A stretch of 64,000 nucleotides of DNA, from positions 1,321 to 65,320 of the forward strand of contig NZ_QFWW01000013.1 in the NCBI RefSeq assembly GCF_003265345.1, read 5' to 3'. Positions within the stretch are counted from its first letter, which is position 1. Every line of letters starts with the position of its first letter. Shown here piece after piece: positions 22,269-31,244 of this stretch. The DNA is from Lentzea terrae (GTDB lineage: Bacteria > Actinomycetota > Actinomycetes > Mycobacteriales > Pseudonocardiaceae). Made by a program: the position numbers and the translations under genes. The notes beneath the pieces are model-generated. The model was not told where the DNA came from. It worked only from the letters and a program-made list of their open reading frames with translations, and made no database searches.

Positions 22269-23252
22269 ATGCTCATCGAGAACGTCTCGTTCCCCGGCGG
22301 TCAGCACTGCGAGACCACGACGCTCGGCGCCCTGCTGCGCCACGAGGGTCTCGAGCTGTCCGAGCCGATGCTGTTCGGCCTCGGCGAAGGTCTGAGCTTC
22401 GTCTACTGGGACGCCAAGAACATGGGCTTCCCGTTCCTCGGCGGCCGCGTCAAACCGGCCGCCATCACCAGGACCGTCGCCGACCGGCTGGGCCTGACGC
22501 TGGACGTCCGGGAGACCGCCTCGACCCGCAAGGCCTGGCAGAACGTCACCGCCGCGATCAGCGCGGGCCGCCCGGTCGGCCTGCAGCTGGACTCCTACCA
22601 CCTCGACCACTTCACCACGAAGGTCCACTTCGGCGGCCACTTCGTCGCGATGTACGGGTACGACGACACGCAGGCGCACCTGATCGACACGGAACAGCAG
22701 GGCGGCGCGGTGACAACCTCGCTGACCAGCCTGGAACGTGCGCGCAACGAACGCGGACCCATGACCGCCCGCAACCTCTCCTTCACCATCACCGGCTCCA
22801 TGAACCGGAATCTGAGCGACGCCATCCGAACGGCCATCGCCAACAACGCACACGCCTTCCTCAACCCGCCCATCGCCAACCTGGGCCACCGCGGCATCGC
22901 CAAGGCGGCCAAGCAGGTTCCCAAGTGGCTCGACCGGGCCGCAGATCCGTCCCGCGACCTCCCGCTCGCGGCGTTGCTGATGGAACGCGGCGGCACCGGC
23001 GGCAGCCTGTTCCGGGCCATGTACCGCGACTTCCTCGCCGAGTGCGCCGACATCGTCGACGACGAGAACATCCGCGCAGGCCACCAGCTGTACGCCGAGA
23101 TCGCCCCGCGGTGGACCGAGGCCTCGCACCACATCGCAGCGGCAGGAGAAACCGGCGACCCCAGCCACCTCACCCGCGCCGCCGCGATCCTCACCGAACT
23201 GGCGGACGCGGAACGCCGCGCCATGGAGACCCTGAGCAAATCAGGGCACTAG
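22269..23252 (+). CDS. BtrH N-terminal domain/DUF4872-type protein
   Basis: The protein is 327 residues from ATG 22269. In-frame starts at 22245 and 22257 exist, but they lie inside the putative MerR promoter, favouring a leaderless start at MLIENVSFPGGQHCETTTL. Residues 8-130 carry the cysteine-peptidase-like BtrH fold: GGQHCETTTLGALLRHEG, LGEGLSFVYW and a later FGGHFVAMYGYDD with His and Asp. BtrH of butirosin synthesis transfers an acyl chain from carrier protein to an aminoglycoside. The C-terminal half (TARNLSFTI to the end) matches the helical DUF4872 partner domain. No carrier protein or aminoglycoside genes are nearby, so the substrate is unknown. Confidence 0.72.
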   Translation: MLIENVSFPGGQHCETTTLGALLRHEGLELSEPMLFGLGEGLSFVYWDAKNMGFPFLGGRVKPAAITRTVADRLGLTLDVRETASTRKAWQNVTAAISAGRPVGLQLDSYHLDHFTTKVHFGGHFVAMYGYDDTQAHLIDTEQQGGAVTTSLTSLERARNERGPMTARNLSFTITGSMNRNLSDAIRTAIANNAHAFLNPPIANLGHRGIAKAAKQVPKWLDRAADPSRDLPLAALLMERGGTGGSLFRAMYRDFLAECADIVDDENIRAGHQLYAEIAPRWTEASHHIAAAGETGDPSHLTRAAAILTELADAERRAMETLSKSGH

Positions 23253-23282
23253 TTGTCCTCGTCGGGTGCCAGCATCCCGTGC

Positions 23283-23633
23283 ATGATCGGACGTTGGCAC
23301 GGCCTGGTGATCGACTGCCCGGACCCGCAGGCCCTCGCGGGTTTCTACGAGAAGCTGCTCGGCATGGTCCGGGTCCAGGACGAACCCGGCTGGGTCGTCA
23401 TCGGTGACGCGCCGGACCGCCCCGGCGTTGGGTTCGCGCAGACCGAGAGCTGGCAACCGCCGAAGTGGCCAGAGGAGTCGTCGCACATGCACTTCGACGT
23501 ACGTGTGGACGACCGGGTCGCGGCCGGCGAGAAAGTGCTGGCACTGGGCGCGCGACGGCTGGGTGGCGGCGACGGGACCTTCGACGTGTACGCGGACCCC
23601 GCAGGGCATCCGTTCTGTCTGGTGACCTGGTAG
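23283..23633 (+). CDS. Glyoxalase/bleomycin-resistance (VOC) family protein
   Basis: The protein is 116 residues from ATG 23283. It has the VOC superfamily pattern: WHGLVIDCPDPQALAGFYEKLLGM at the N-terminus, then HMHFDVRVDD and VYADPAGHPFCLVTW, the usual end of glyoxalase-like proteins. Two beta-alpha-beta-beta-beta modules would bind a metal, with H and E candidates in both halves. Such small single-copy VOC proteins may be isomerases, dioxygenases or drug-binding proteins; no specific activity can be assigned. It follows the BtrH-like gene by 30 bases and may share its transcript. Confidence 0.82.
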   Translation: MIGRWHGLVIDCPDPQALAGFYEKLLGMVRVQDEPGWVVIGDAPDRPGVGFAQTESWQPPKWPEESSHMHFDVRVDDRVAAGEKVLALGARRLGGGDGTFDVYADPAGHPFCLVTW

Positions 23634-23692
23634 CCGCGCCCGCTTCATCGCCCGTGCATTGCCTTGTCGCCGCGACCGGGCATTATGCGCAA

Positions 23693-24673
23693 ATGACACT
23701 CCGGCAGGCGAGCGACTTCGCCCAGTTGTCCACCGAGATCAAGCAGGCCGGCCTGCTTGCTCGGCGGCGCGATTACTACATCGCCAGGATCAGCGTGAAC
23801 CTGGTGGTCTACGCGGGGGCGTGGGTGGCGTTCGCCCTGCTGGGCGACTCGTGGTGGCAGTTGGCCGTGGCGTTCGTGCTGGCGGTGATGTCCACGCAAC
23901 TGGCGTTCATCGGGCACGACGCCGGGCACAAGCAGATCTTCGCCTCGAAGCGGTGGAACGCGCTCACCGGGTACGTCCACGGTGGACTGGTCGGCGTCAG
24001 CCAGGACTGGTGGGTGAGCAAGCACAACCGGCACCACGCCAACCCCAACCACGAGGACGAGGACCCGGACGTCGACATCTCGGTGCTGGCGTTCACGCAG
24101 AAGCAGGGTGCGGCCAAGCGCGGGCCACTGCGGTGGATCGCCTCGCACCAGGCGGTGTTGTTCTTCCCGTTGCTGCTGCTGGAAGGCTTCGCGCTGCACT
24201 TGCACTCGATCCGGTACTCCGGGCGCGAGCGGTACCTGATGATCGCGCACGTGGTGGTCTACCTGGTCGCGGTGTTCTGGGTGCTCTCCCCCGTGTATGC
24301 GATCGCGTTCGTGTTGGTGCACCAGGGTTTGTGGGGCCTCTACATGGGATGTTCCTTCGCCCCCAACCACAAGGGCATGCCGGTGCTGTCGGCCGGTCAC
24401 ACGCTCGACTTCCTGCGCAAGCAGGTGCTGACGTCGCGCAACATCCGGGGCGGCTGGTTCGTCGACTTCCTGCTCGGCGGGCTGAACTACCAGATCGAGC
24501 ACCACCTGTTCCCGAGCATGCCGCGGCCGCACCTGAAGCACGCGCAGCTGATCGTGAGCGAGTTCTGCCGGCAGCGCGGCATTCCCTACGCGCAGTGCGG
24601 GTTGTTCAGGTCGTACGGGTACGTGCTGGAGTACCTGCACGAGATGCGTTGTCCGAAACTGGACAAAGCCTGA
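23693..24673 (+). CDS. Membrane fatty acid desaturase (DesA3/linoleoyl-type)
   Basis: The protein is 326 residues from ATG 23693. Histidine boxes HDAGH, HNRHH (in WWVSKHNRHHANPNHEDEDPD) and QIEHH (in LNYQIEHHLFPSMPRPHL) match the front-end/acyl-lipid desaturase class, with four hydrophobic spans. It differs in box types from the acyl-CoA desaturase at 19201, so the two enzymes act on different substrates or positions. Family members such as mycobacterial DesA3 make oleate or further unsaturated chains using an NADPH reductase encoded elsewhere. It is monocistronic as far as can be seen. Confidence 0.88.
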   Translation: MTLRQASDFAQLSTEIKQAGLLARRRDYYIARISVNLVVYAGAWVAFALLGDSWWQLAVAFVLAVMSTQLAFIGHDAGHKQIFASKRWNALTGYVHGGLVGVSQDWWVSKHNRHHANPNHEDEDPDVDISVLAFTQKQGAAKRGPLRWIASHQAVLFFPLLLLEGFALHLHSIRYSGRERYLMIAHVVVYLVAVFWVLSPVYAIAFVLVHQGLWGLYMGCSFAPNHKGMPVLSAGHTLDFLRKQVLTSRNIRGGWFVDFLLGGLNYQIEHHLFPSMPRPHLKHAQLIVSEFCRQRGIPYAQCGLFRSYGYVLEYLHEMRCPKLDKA

Positions 24674-24741
24674 CCAAAAGGCTCGTCGACCGCACTCAGC
24701 GCTGGTTTCCTCGGTGACAGACCGAACTGGGGGAACTACAC

Positions 24742-26610
24742 ATGCGCAAACAACTCCTCGGCGTGCTCGCCGCAGGTGTGGCACTGTCACTCGTCGCCGC
24801 AGGTCAGTCGGCCGCGGAACCCGTCGCGCAGCAGGTGAGCCAGCCCGATCCGATGCTGGCTTTCCTGCCCGCGGAGGCCCAAATCGACTGGGCCGCGGTG
24901 CAGCGGAACCGCGAGGCCCGCAAGCAGTCACGGCAGGCTGTGAAGACACAGGGCGCGCCGCTGACGTACACCGAGAAGGAGACCGGGCAGGGCGCCAACG
25001 ACGCGCCCGCCAAGGCCGAGCGCGTGCCGGGGTTCGGCACCGGCCGCGGCAAGAACCCGAAGCTCACGCTCACCGGTGACCTCGCGGGCGACCCGACCAT
25101 CCCGGCGGTGCCGCCGTTCGCCGAGATGAACGACGCGGTACCGCACGGCAGCGACACCGGCGTGCCCGTGCGCGGCAGGGCCGTCCACACCAGCGGCACG
25201 ATCGGTGACGGCCCGTACGGCAGCGCCGGCGACGGCACCGGCGACCACGACTTCTACAAGCTGAGCGGTGGCAACAGCGGGCTCGTCGCGACCGTCGACG
25301 TGCACACGCCGACCGGCGGCCTGGACACGTTCCTCGCCGCGTTCGACGCGAACGGCCAGCTGGTCGGGCAGAACGACAACCTCGCGGGCACCACGGACAG
25401 CCGGCTGCAGGTCCACGTCCCGCCGGCGACCGACGTCTTCGTGATGGTCGCGGGCGCGGGCCCCGGCTCGATCCCGGCCGACCCGATGAAGCCCGGCACC
25501 GGCAAGCAGGTCACCACCGAAGGCCCGTACGACCTGACCATCGCGACCGGCGACGGCCAGGTGGACAAGGACTTCTTCGCCGTCGACCTGAAGGCGGGCG
25601 ACGTGCTCGGCGCGTCGGCGGCCGGCCGGGCCACCAGGGTGATGGTCCACGACCCGGCCGGGCGTGAGGTCTTCGGTTCGTCGCAGGACTTCAGCTTCCT
25701 GTACGCGGACAACTCGCCGATGCCCGCCGGTGGCAACGCCGTCGCGGACTTCGTGGCGCCGAGGGACGGCCGCTACACCGTCGGCGTCGAGAACGGCGAC
25801 GGCCGTTACGACGTCACGGTCGAGGCCTTCCGCCCCGGCTCCGAGCTCAACCCGCGCCCGGAGGTCCTGACGGTCTTCCTCGACTTCAACGGCGCGCGCG
25901 TCAACACCCGGATCTACGGGGCGGAGCCTGGCGGCAACCGCGACCTCTCGCCGCTGAAGAAGTTCCTGCCCGGCTGGGGTCTCACCGACGCCGACGAGAA
26001 CGCGGTGATCGACGCCGTGATCGCGTCCGTGCGTGAGAGCGTCGAGCACGATCTGGCCGCGAAGGGCACCAACCGGCGGTTCGCCGTGCGGATCCTCAAC
26101 AGCCGCGACCACGCCGACCCGTGGGGCCAGCCGAACGTCAGCCGCGTGGTCATCGGTGGCTCGATCGCCGAGTCCGGCATCCAGACCGTCGGCATCGCGC
26201 AGTCGATCGACGCGGGCAACTTCGGCAAGGAGGAGACCTCGCTGGTCCTGCTGGACGTCCTCAGCCTGCCCGCCGGCCAGTCCCGCACCTCGCTGAACAC
26301 CTACATCACCCCGGCCACCACCGACAAGGCCGGGTTCATCGGCAGGGCGATCGGCAACATCACCGCCCACGAGGCCGGGCACATGTCGGGCAGCTGGCAC
26401 CAGGACCAGTTCAACGCGCTCGACAGCATCATGGACCAGGGCGGCAACCCGAAGGGCATGTTCGGCGTCGGCCCGGACGGCGTCGGCGGCACGGCGGACG
26501 ACCTCGACGTCGACTTCCACGAGGACGTGCTCAACCCCAACGAGGGCTTCACCGGGATCGAGGACTCCCTCAACCGCACCGCGTGGGCGTACACCCGAGG
26601 CGCCAACTGA
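24742..26610 (+). CDS. Secreted metzincin metalloprotease with pre-peptidase (PPC-like) domains
   Basis: The protein is 622 residues. A Sec signal peptide (MRKQLLGVLAAGVALSLVAAGQSAAEP) has probable cleavage after SAA or SAAEP. Two beta-rich PPC-like segments lie around residues 150-260 and 270-370 (GDHDFYKLSGGNSGLVATVDV, DKDFFAVDLKAGDVLGASA). The catalytic zinc motif HEAGHMSGSWH (H543-H553, HExxHxxGxxH) is followed by a Met-turn SIMD around M564, defining a metzincin. No C-terminal anchor is seen, so it is exported. It lies alone between convergent-sense neighbours and has a short leader. Confidence 0.82.
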   Translation: MRKQLLGVLAAGVALSLVAAGQSAAEPVAQQVSQPDPMLAFLPAEAQIDWAAVQRNREARKQSRQAVKTQGAPLTYTEKETGQGANDAPAKAERVPGFGTGRGKNPKLTLTGDLAGDPTIPAVPPFAEMNDAVPHGSDTGVPVRGRAVHTSGTIGDGPYGSAGDGTGDHDFYKLSGGNSGLVATVDVHTPTGGLDTFLAAFDANGQLVGQNDNLAGTTDSRLQVHVPPATDVFVMVAGAGPGSIPADPMKPGTGKQVTTEGPYDLTIATGDGQVDKDFFAVDLKAGDVLGASAAGRATRVMVHDPAGREVFGSSQDFSFLYADNSPMPAGGNAVADFVAPRDGRYTVGVENGDGRYDVTVEAFRPGSELNPRPEVLTVFLDFNGARVNTRIYGAEPGGNRDLSPLKKFLPGWGLTDADENAVIDAVIASVRESVEHDLAAKGTNRRFAVRILNSRDHADPWGQPNVSRVVIGGSIAESGIQTVGIAQSIDAGNFGKEETSLVLLDVLSLPAGQSRTSLNTYITPATTDKAGFIGRAIGNITAHEAGHMSGSWHQDQFNALDSIMDQGGNPKGMFGVGPDGVGGTADDLDVDFHEDVLNPNEGFTGIEDSLNRTAWAYTRGAN

Positions 26611-26661
26611 CGGTCCGATTCCCGCCAGAGTTCGAAGTCGAACTCCGCCAGGCTGATCCAC

Positions 26662-27363
26662 ATGGGATCACTTGACGGAAAAGCGGCCCTGATCACCGGC
26701 GGAAGCCGCGGGATCGGGGCCGCTGTGGCGCGCAAGCTCGCCGACCTGGGCGCGCGAGTAGCAGTGACGTACCAGAACACCAAGCCGGACAACGGGTTCG
26801 CGATCCAGGCGGACAGCGAGGACCCCGATGCCGTGGTGGCGGCGGTGGACGCGGCCGCGGCGGAGTTCGGACGGCTCGACGTCCTCGTGAACAACGCGGG
26901 CGTGTTCCAGGTGGGGCCGTTGGAAGAGCTTGGGAGAGAAGAGTTCGACCGAACGATGGCGGTGAACGTGCGGGCGCCGTTCCTCGCGGCGAGGGCAGCG
27001 GTGCGGCACATGCACGAGGGCGGGCGCATCATCAGCATCGGCAGCAATGTCGCTGTGTACGCGCCATTTCCCGGCTTCGCGCTCTACTCCGCCAGCAAGA
27101 CCGCGCTCATCGGCATGACGAAGGGCCTGGCCCGTGAATTGGGGCCGCGCGGTATCACCGCGAACATCGTGAACCCCGGTCCGACCGACACCGACATGAA
27201 CCCGGCGGACGGCCCGATGGCGGACACCATTCGCGGGCTGACCGCGCTGGGCCGTTACGGCCAGCCGGAGGAAATCGCTGAAGTCGTTGCGGCACTTGCG
27301 GGGGACGCCGGTGCGTACGTCACCGGCGCCAGCATCAATGCCGACGGTGGCTTCACGGTATGA
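26662..27363 (+). CDS. Short-chain dehydrogenase/reductase (SDR)
   Basis: The protein is 233 residues, a classical SDR length. The cofactor motif TGGSRGIG is at residues 13-20, NNAG lies near 85, and the catalytic Ser and YSASK follow in the usual spacing, then PGPTDTDMNP. The N-terminal region resembles 3-oxoacyl-ACP reductase-like members that prefer NADP(H). The substrate is not predictable. It is 51 bases after the metzincin and converges on the cytochrome P450 gene, with 24 bp between stops. Confidence 0.87.
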   Translation: MGSLDGKAALITGGSRGIGAAVARKLADLGARVAVTYQNTKPDNGFAIQADSEDPDAVVAAVDAAAAEFGRLDVLVNNAGVFQVGPLEELGREEFDRTMAVNVRAPFLAARAAVRHMHEGGRIISIGSNVAVYAPFPGFALYSASKTALIGMTKGLARELGPRGITANIVNPGPTDTDMNPADGPMADTIRGLTALGRYGQPEEIAEVVAALAGDAGAYVTGASINADGGFTV

Positions 27364-27387
27364 GGTCGTGAAGCCCGGTCAGTGGCC

Positions 27388-28584
27388 TCAGGCCCAGCTG
27401 ACCGGCAGGGCGTGGACGCCGTAGATGTTCATGTCGGTCCTGAGCTTCACCTCGCGGGCGGGTACCGCGAGGTGAAGGCTCGGGAACCGGCGCAGCAGCC
27501 CCTCGAACCCGGCCCGCATCTCGATGCGGGCCAGCTGCTGCCCGAGGCACTGGTGCACACCGTGCCCGAACGACAGGTGCCCGCGGGAGTTGCGGTGCAC
27601 GTCCAACTCGTCGCCGTGCTCGAACTTCGCGGGGTCGTGGTTGCCCGCCAGCAGTGACAGGATCACCGTCGAGCCCTCGCGGATCGTCTCCCCGTGGAAC
27701 TCGATGTCCTCTGCCGCGTAACGGAAGAAGATGTCGGCGACGGTCAGGTAGCGCAGCAGTTCCTCGACGGCGTCCGGGATCAGCTCGGGGTTCGAGCGCA
27801 ACGCGGCCAGCTGCTCCGGGTGCTCCAGCAGTGCGAAGGTGCCCAGCGCCAGCATGTTCGCGGTGGTCTCGTGGCCGGCGAGCAGCAGCAGGAACGCCAT
27901 GCCGGTGAGTTCCTCGAGGCTGAGGTCCTCGTCGCGGGCCAGGTCGGACAGCAGGTCGTCACCGGGTTCGGCGCGTTTGCTGCTGACCAGTTCGTACAGG
28001 TACGTGTGCATCGCCATGTACGCGGCCATCTTGTCGTCCAGGTTCACGTCCCGCTCCATGAACTTGGAAGAGTTCGACTGGAACGTCTCGCGGTCCGCGT
28101 ACGGCACGCCGAGCATCTCGCAGATCACCAAAGACGGCACCGGAAGCGCGAACGCCTGCACCAGGTCGACCGGCGGCGTGAGCTTCGCCAGCTCGTCCAG
28201 CTGCCGTTCGGTGATCTCGATGATGCCTTCCTCCAGGGCCTTCATCCGCTTGACGGTGAACGCCCCGGTGAGCTTGCGCCGCAACCGGGTGTGGTCCGGC
28301 GGGTCCATGCTGATGAACAGTCCCGGCGTCTGCGGGGACGGCTCGGTCTGCTCCGGCATGCCCGGAGTCGGGTACGGCACGTGCAGGATGCCCAGGTCCT
28401 GGCGTGAGCTGAACCTGGTGTCCGCTAAGGCTTCTCGTACCGCGTCATAGCCGGTGACGAGCCAGCCCTCGTGACCGTCGGGGAAGAGCATCGGGCTGAC
28501 CGGACGGGTCGAGCGCACCTGTGTGATCTGGCTGGGCGGGTCGAACGGCGTGACGTCGCGGTCCATGGGAAGGCCGTGCAGCAT
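27388..28584 (-). CDS. Cytochrome P450 (bacterial class I, CYP105/107-like)
   Basis: The protein is 398 residues from ATG 28584. The I-helix motif LLLLAGHETT, the K-helix EELLR and the haem ligand loop FGHGVHQCLG (Cys346) are intact. The MDPPDHTRLRRKL segment is typical of actinobacterial soluble P450s. It hydroxylates a small lipophilic compound with electrons from ferredoxin; no ferredoxin or reductase is adjacent. It is the last gene of a minus-strand group after the DrrAB-type exporter (23 bp gap), suggesting modification plus export of one compound. Confidence 0.92.
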   Translation of the reverse strand: MLHGLPMDRDVTPFDPPSQITQVRSTRPVSPMLFPDGHEGWLVTGYDAVREALADTRFSSRQDLGILHVPYPTPGMPEQTEPSPQTPGLFISMDPPDHTRLRRKLTGAFTVKRMKALEEGIIEITERQLDELAKLTPPVDLVQAFALPVPSLVICEMLGVPYADRETFQSNSSKFMERDVNLDDKMAAYMAMHTYLYELVSSKRAEPGDDLLSDLARDEDLSLEELTGMAFLLLLAGHETTANMLALGTFALLEHPEQLAALRSNPELIPDAVEELLRYLTVADIFFRYAAEDIEFHGETIREGSTVILSLLAGNHDPAKFEHGDELDVHRNSRGHLSFGHGVHQCLGQQLARIEMRAGFEGLLRRFPSLHLAVPAREVKLRTDMNIYGVHALPVSWA

Positions 28585-28607
28585 GGCAGTGCTCTCTTTC
28601 GGCTGGT

Positions 28608-29390
28608 TCAGCGGATGGCTTCGCGGTTGAAGAGCTTCTTGGACCAGAGGTAGCCGCCGAAGCCGATGACGACGCACCAGCCCAGCGCGATCCAGCCGTT
28701 GTTGCCGATGGGCGTACCCATGAACAGCCCGCGCAGTGCGGTGATGAACGGGGTGAACGGCTGGTACTCGGCGAACCAGCGCAGCACGGTCGGCATCGAG
28801 TCGGTCGGCACGAAACCGTTGCCGAAGAAGGGCAGCAGGATCAGCGGCAGGCCGACGTTGCTCGATCCCTCGACGGTCTTGCTCGCGAGCCCGAGCGCGG
28901 CGGACAGCCAGATGAGCGCGAAGGCCATGGCCACCAGCAGGCCGATCAGCGCGAGCCACTCGACCGCGTTCGCCTTCGGGCGGAAGCCGATGAGCACTGC
29001 GACACCGAGCACGAACGAGATGCTCAGCACGGTCTGCACCAGGCTGCCGACAACATGTCCGGTCAGGACGGACACACGGGCGATGGCCATGGTGCGGAAC
29101 CGGTCGACGATGCCCTCGGTCATGTCCAGGGCGATCGAGATGGTCGTGCCCTGCACGGCCGAGGTGATCGCCATCAGGATGATCGTCGGGGTGACGTAGT
29201 TGAGGTACTCCGCGCGTCCGCCGGTGGGTCCCCCGATCCCGGCGCCGAGCGTGCCGCCCAACACGTAGACGAACAGCAGCAGGAAGACGACCGGCATCAG
29301 CAGGAGCTGGAACGTCATCGAGGGGTAGCGGATCACACGCTTGAGGTTGCGACGGATCATCGTCGCCGAGTCGGTCAGTGCGTAACTCAT
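28608..29390 (-). CDS. ABC-2 type drug exporter permease (DrrB-like)
   Basis: The protein is 260 residues from ATG 29390, overlapping the ATPase stop by 4 bp. It has six hydrophobic spans and the DrrB-like pattern LLMPVVFLLLFVYVLGG, LNYVTPTIILMAITSAVQGTTISIALDMTEGIVDRFRTMAIAR and the C-terminal EYQPFTPFITALRGL. With the adjacent ATPase it forms a half-transporter exporter of the daunorubicin-resistance type. The cargo is unknown. Located between the P450 and its ATPase, it is in the same transcript. Confidence 0.9.
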   Translation of the reverse strand: MSYALTDSATMIRRNLKRVIRYPSMTFQLLLMPVVFLLLFVYVLGGTLGAGIGGPTGGRAEYLNYVTPTIILMAITSAVQGTTISIALDMTEGIVDRFRTMAIARVSVLTGHVVGSLVQTVLSISFVLGVAVLIGFRPKANAVEWLALIGLLVAMAFALIWLSAALGLASKTVEGSSNVGLPLILLPFFGNGFVPTDSMPTVLRWFAEYQPFTPFITALRGLFMGTPIGNNGWIALGWCVVIGFGGYLWSKKLFNREAIR

Positions 29391-30322
29391 GAGTGGGTCA
29401 CCGTTTCGGGCTTGCCGGTGAGGGCGAGGAAGACGTCGTCGAGGTCGGGGGTGTGCATGCTCAGCGAGTCGACCGCGACCGCGTTCTGGTCGAGCCGGTC
29501 GAGCAACGCCTTGAGCGAGCGGACACTGCCGTCGTTGGGCACCCGCAGGGCGAGCGCCTCGCCGTCGCGGGACGCGGAGCCGATGACCCGCGCGGCGGAC
29601 TCCAGGTCGCGGAGCTCGGTGAACTGCAACAGGACGTGCCCGCCGGGGATGCGGCGCTTGAGCTCGTCCGCGGTGCCCTCGGCGACGATCTTCCCGTGGT
29701 CCAGCACCGCGATCCGGTCGGCGAGCTCGTCGGCCTCCTCCAGGTACTGGGTGGTGAGGAAGATCGTGACGCCGTCCGCCACGATCCGCCGCACGATCTC
29801 CCACATGGCACGGCGGCCGCGCGGGTCGAGGCCGGTGGTCGGCTCGTCGAGGAAGATCACCTGCGGCGACCCGACCAGCGTCATCGCGAGGTCGAGCCGG
29901 CGCCGCATGCCGCCGGAGTAGGTCGACGCGATCTTGTCGGCCGCGTCGGCGATGTCGAACAGTTCCAGCAGCAGCTGGACCTTCAGCTTTCCTTCGGTGC
30001 GACCGAGGTGGTTCAGGTCGGCCATCAGCTTCAGGTTCTCCCTGCCCGTCAACAGGTTGTCGACGGCGGAGAACTGGCCGGTGACGCCGATCGCGGCGCG
30101 CACGGCGTCCGGGTCGCGGACGAGGTCGTGGCCCGCCACCGTCGCGCTGCCGCTGTCGGCCCTGATCAGGGTGGACAGGATCTTGACCGTGGTGGTCTTG
30201 CCGGCACCGTTCGCGCCGAGCAACGAGAAGACGGTGCCGCGCTGGACGTTCAGGTCGACGCCCTTGAGCACCTCTTGGTCGCCGTACGAGCGGCGCAGGC
30301 CGGTGGCCGTGATCGCGTTCAT
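29387..30322 (-). CDS. ABC exporter ATPase (DrrA-like)
   Basis: The protein is 311 residues from ATG 30322, which has GAGGGGAA upstream; an upstream start is disfavoured. Walker A is GANGAGKT (36-43), the signature is YSGGMRRRLDLAMTL and Walker B is VIFLDEPTTGLD. A C-terminal extension (LTGKPETVTHS-type end, LSMHTPDLDDVFLALTG) is characteristic of DrrA. It couples ATP hydrolysis to export by the DrrB-like permease. It follows the DUF4097 gene by 10 bp in a minus-strand operon probably controlled by the RHH protein at 31245. Confidence 0.92.
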   Translation of the reverse strand: MNAITATGLRRSYGDQEVLKGVDLNVQRGTVFSLLGANGAGKTTTVKILSTLIRADSGSATVAGHDLVRDPDAVRAAIGVTGQFSAVDNLLTGRENLKLMADLNHLGRTEGKLKVQLLLELFDIADAADKIASTYSGGMRRRLDLAMTLVGSPQVIFLDEPTTGLDPRGRRAMWEIVRRIVADGVTIFLTTQYLEEADELADRIAVLDHGKIVAEGTADELKRRIPGGHVLLQFTELRDLESAARVIGSASRDGEALALRVPNDGSVRSLKALLDRLDQNAVAVDSLSMHTPDLDDVFLALTGKPETVTHS

Positions 30323-30332
30323 GGAGTTCCCC

Positions 30333-31175
30333 TCAGGCACGGCGGACGGTGATGTCGCCGAAGGACGTGTGGGCGGTGATCTTGACCGTCTCGGCGGCGT
30401 CGCCGGGGCCTTCGCTGCCGCTGAGCGAGTTGTGCACGCGGCCGAAGCTGGTCTTGGTGTCGAGCCACGCGGCGGTGCCCTGGGCGATGCCGACCTCGAT
30501 GCTGCCCATCGCGGTGCTCAGCGAGGCGGTGTCGCGCACGACCTCTCCGATGATGAGCGATCCCATGGCGCTCTTGGCTTCCAGCGCGCCACCGACCCGT
30601 TCGGCGGTGATGTCGCCGTTGGCCGCGCGGGCCCGCAGCTCACCGTCGACCGTGCCGATCTCGGTGTTGCCGTTGGAGTTCTTGACCGTCAACGACCCGG
30701 CCACCGAGCCGACGCGGACGTGCCCGCTGCCGGTCTTGACCTCGGCGTTGCCCGTCACTGCTCCGACGCGGACCTGACCGGCGCCGGTGTCGACCTTCAA
30801 CGGCCCGGTGCGGTCGACGTGGACGTGGCCCGCCGACATGTCGATCTCGGTCTCCCCCAGCACACCGGTGGTGCGGGTGCTGCCCGCGGTCACGTCGGCA
30901 TCCACTTTGGACCCCGTGGGCAGCTCGATCACGACGTCGACCGACCTGGTCTTCTTGGAGAAGTCGAACGTCCGCTTCGGCCCGCGGATCGTCAGCACGC
31001 CGTCGGCGTAGTCGACACGGGTCTTCTGCGCGGCCTCGACGTCGGAAGCGTCCTCCGGGTCGGACGGACGCACGTCGACCACGGTGTCGAGGCGGTCGCT
31101 CGCGAGGATCTGGACGAAGCCCGCGTAGACGTCGAGCAGTACGGAAATCGGTTCATACGTGTCGTAAGAAGGCAT
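30333..31175 (-). CDS. DUF4097 family beta-helix-like protein
   Basis: The protein is 280 residues with GAGGGGAC before the ATG. The sequence is a run of short beta-strand repeats (VDVVIELPTGSKVDADVTAGS, VKTGSGHVRVGSV, LTVKNSNGNTEIGTVDGEL, KSAMGSLIIGEV, TKTSFGRVHNSL). This is the adhesin-like DUF4097/DUF4098 pattern of a right-handed beta-structure. There is no signal peptide. In actinobacteria this family is often next to drug-exporter genes and may serve as a sensor or scaffold, but the function is unproven. It is upstream of drrAB in the same operon. Confidence 0.82.
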   Translation of the reverse strand: MPSYDTYEPISVLLDVYAGFVQILASDRLDTVVDVRPSDPEDASDVEAAQKTRVDYADGVLTIRGPKRTFDFSKKTRSVDVVIELPTGSKVDADVTAGSTRTTGVLGETEIDMSAGHVHVDRTGPLKVDTGAGQVRVGAVTGNAEVKTGSGHVRVGSVAGSLTVKNSNGNTEIGTVDGELRARAANGDITAERVGGALEAKSAMGSLIIGEVVRDTASLSTAMGSIEVGIAQGTAAWLDTKTSFGRVHNSLSGSEGPGDAAETVKITAHTSFGDITVRRA

Positions 31176-31244
31176 GGCTGTCCCCTCAGAAGGTGCCGGA
31201 AAAGCGTCTCCGCAGGTCAGAGACGTGCAGTGAAACTGGTGGTG

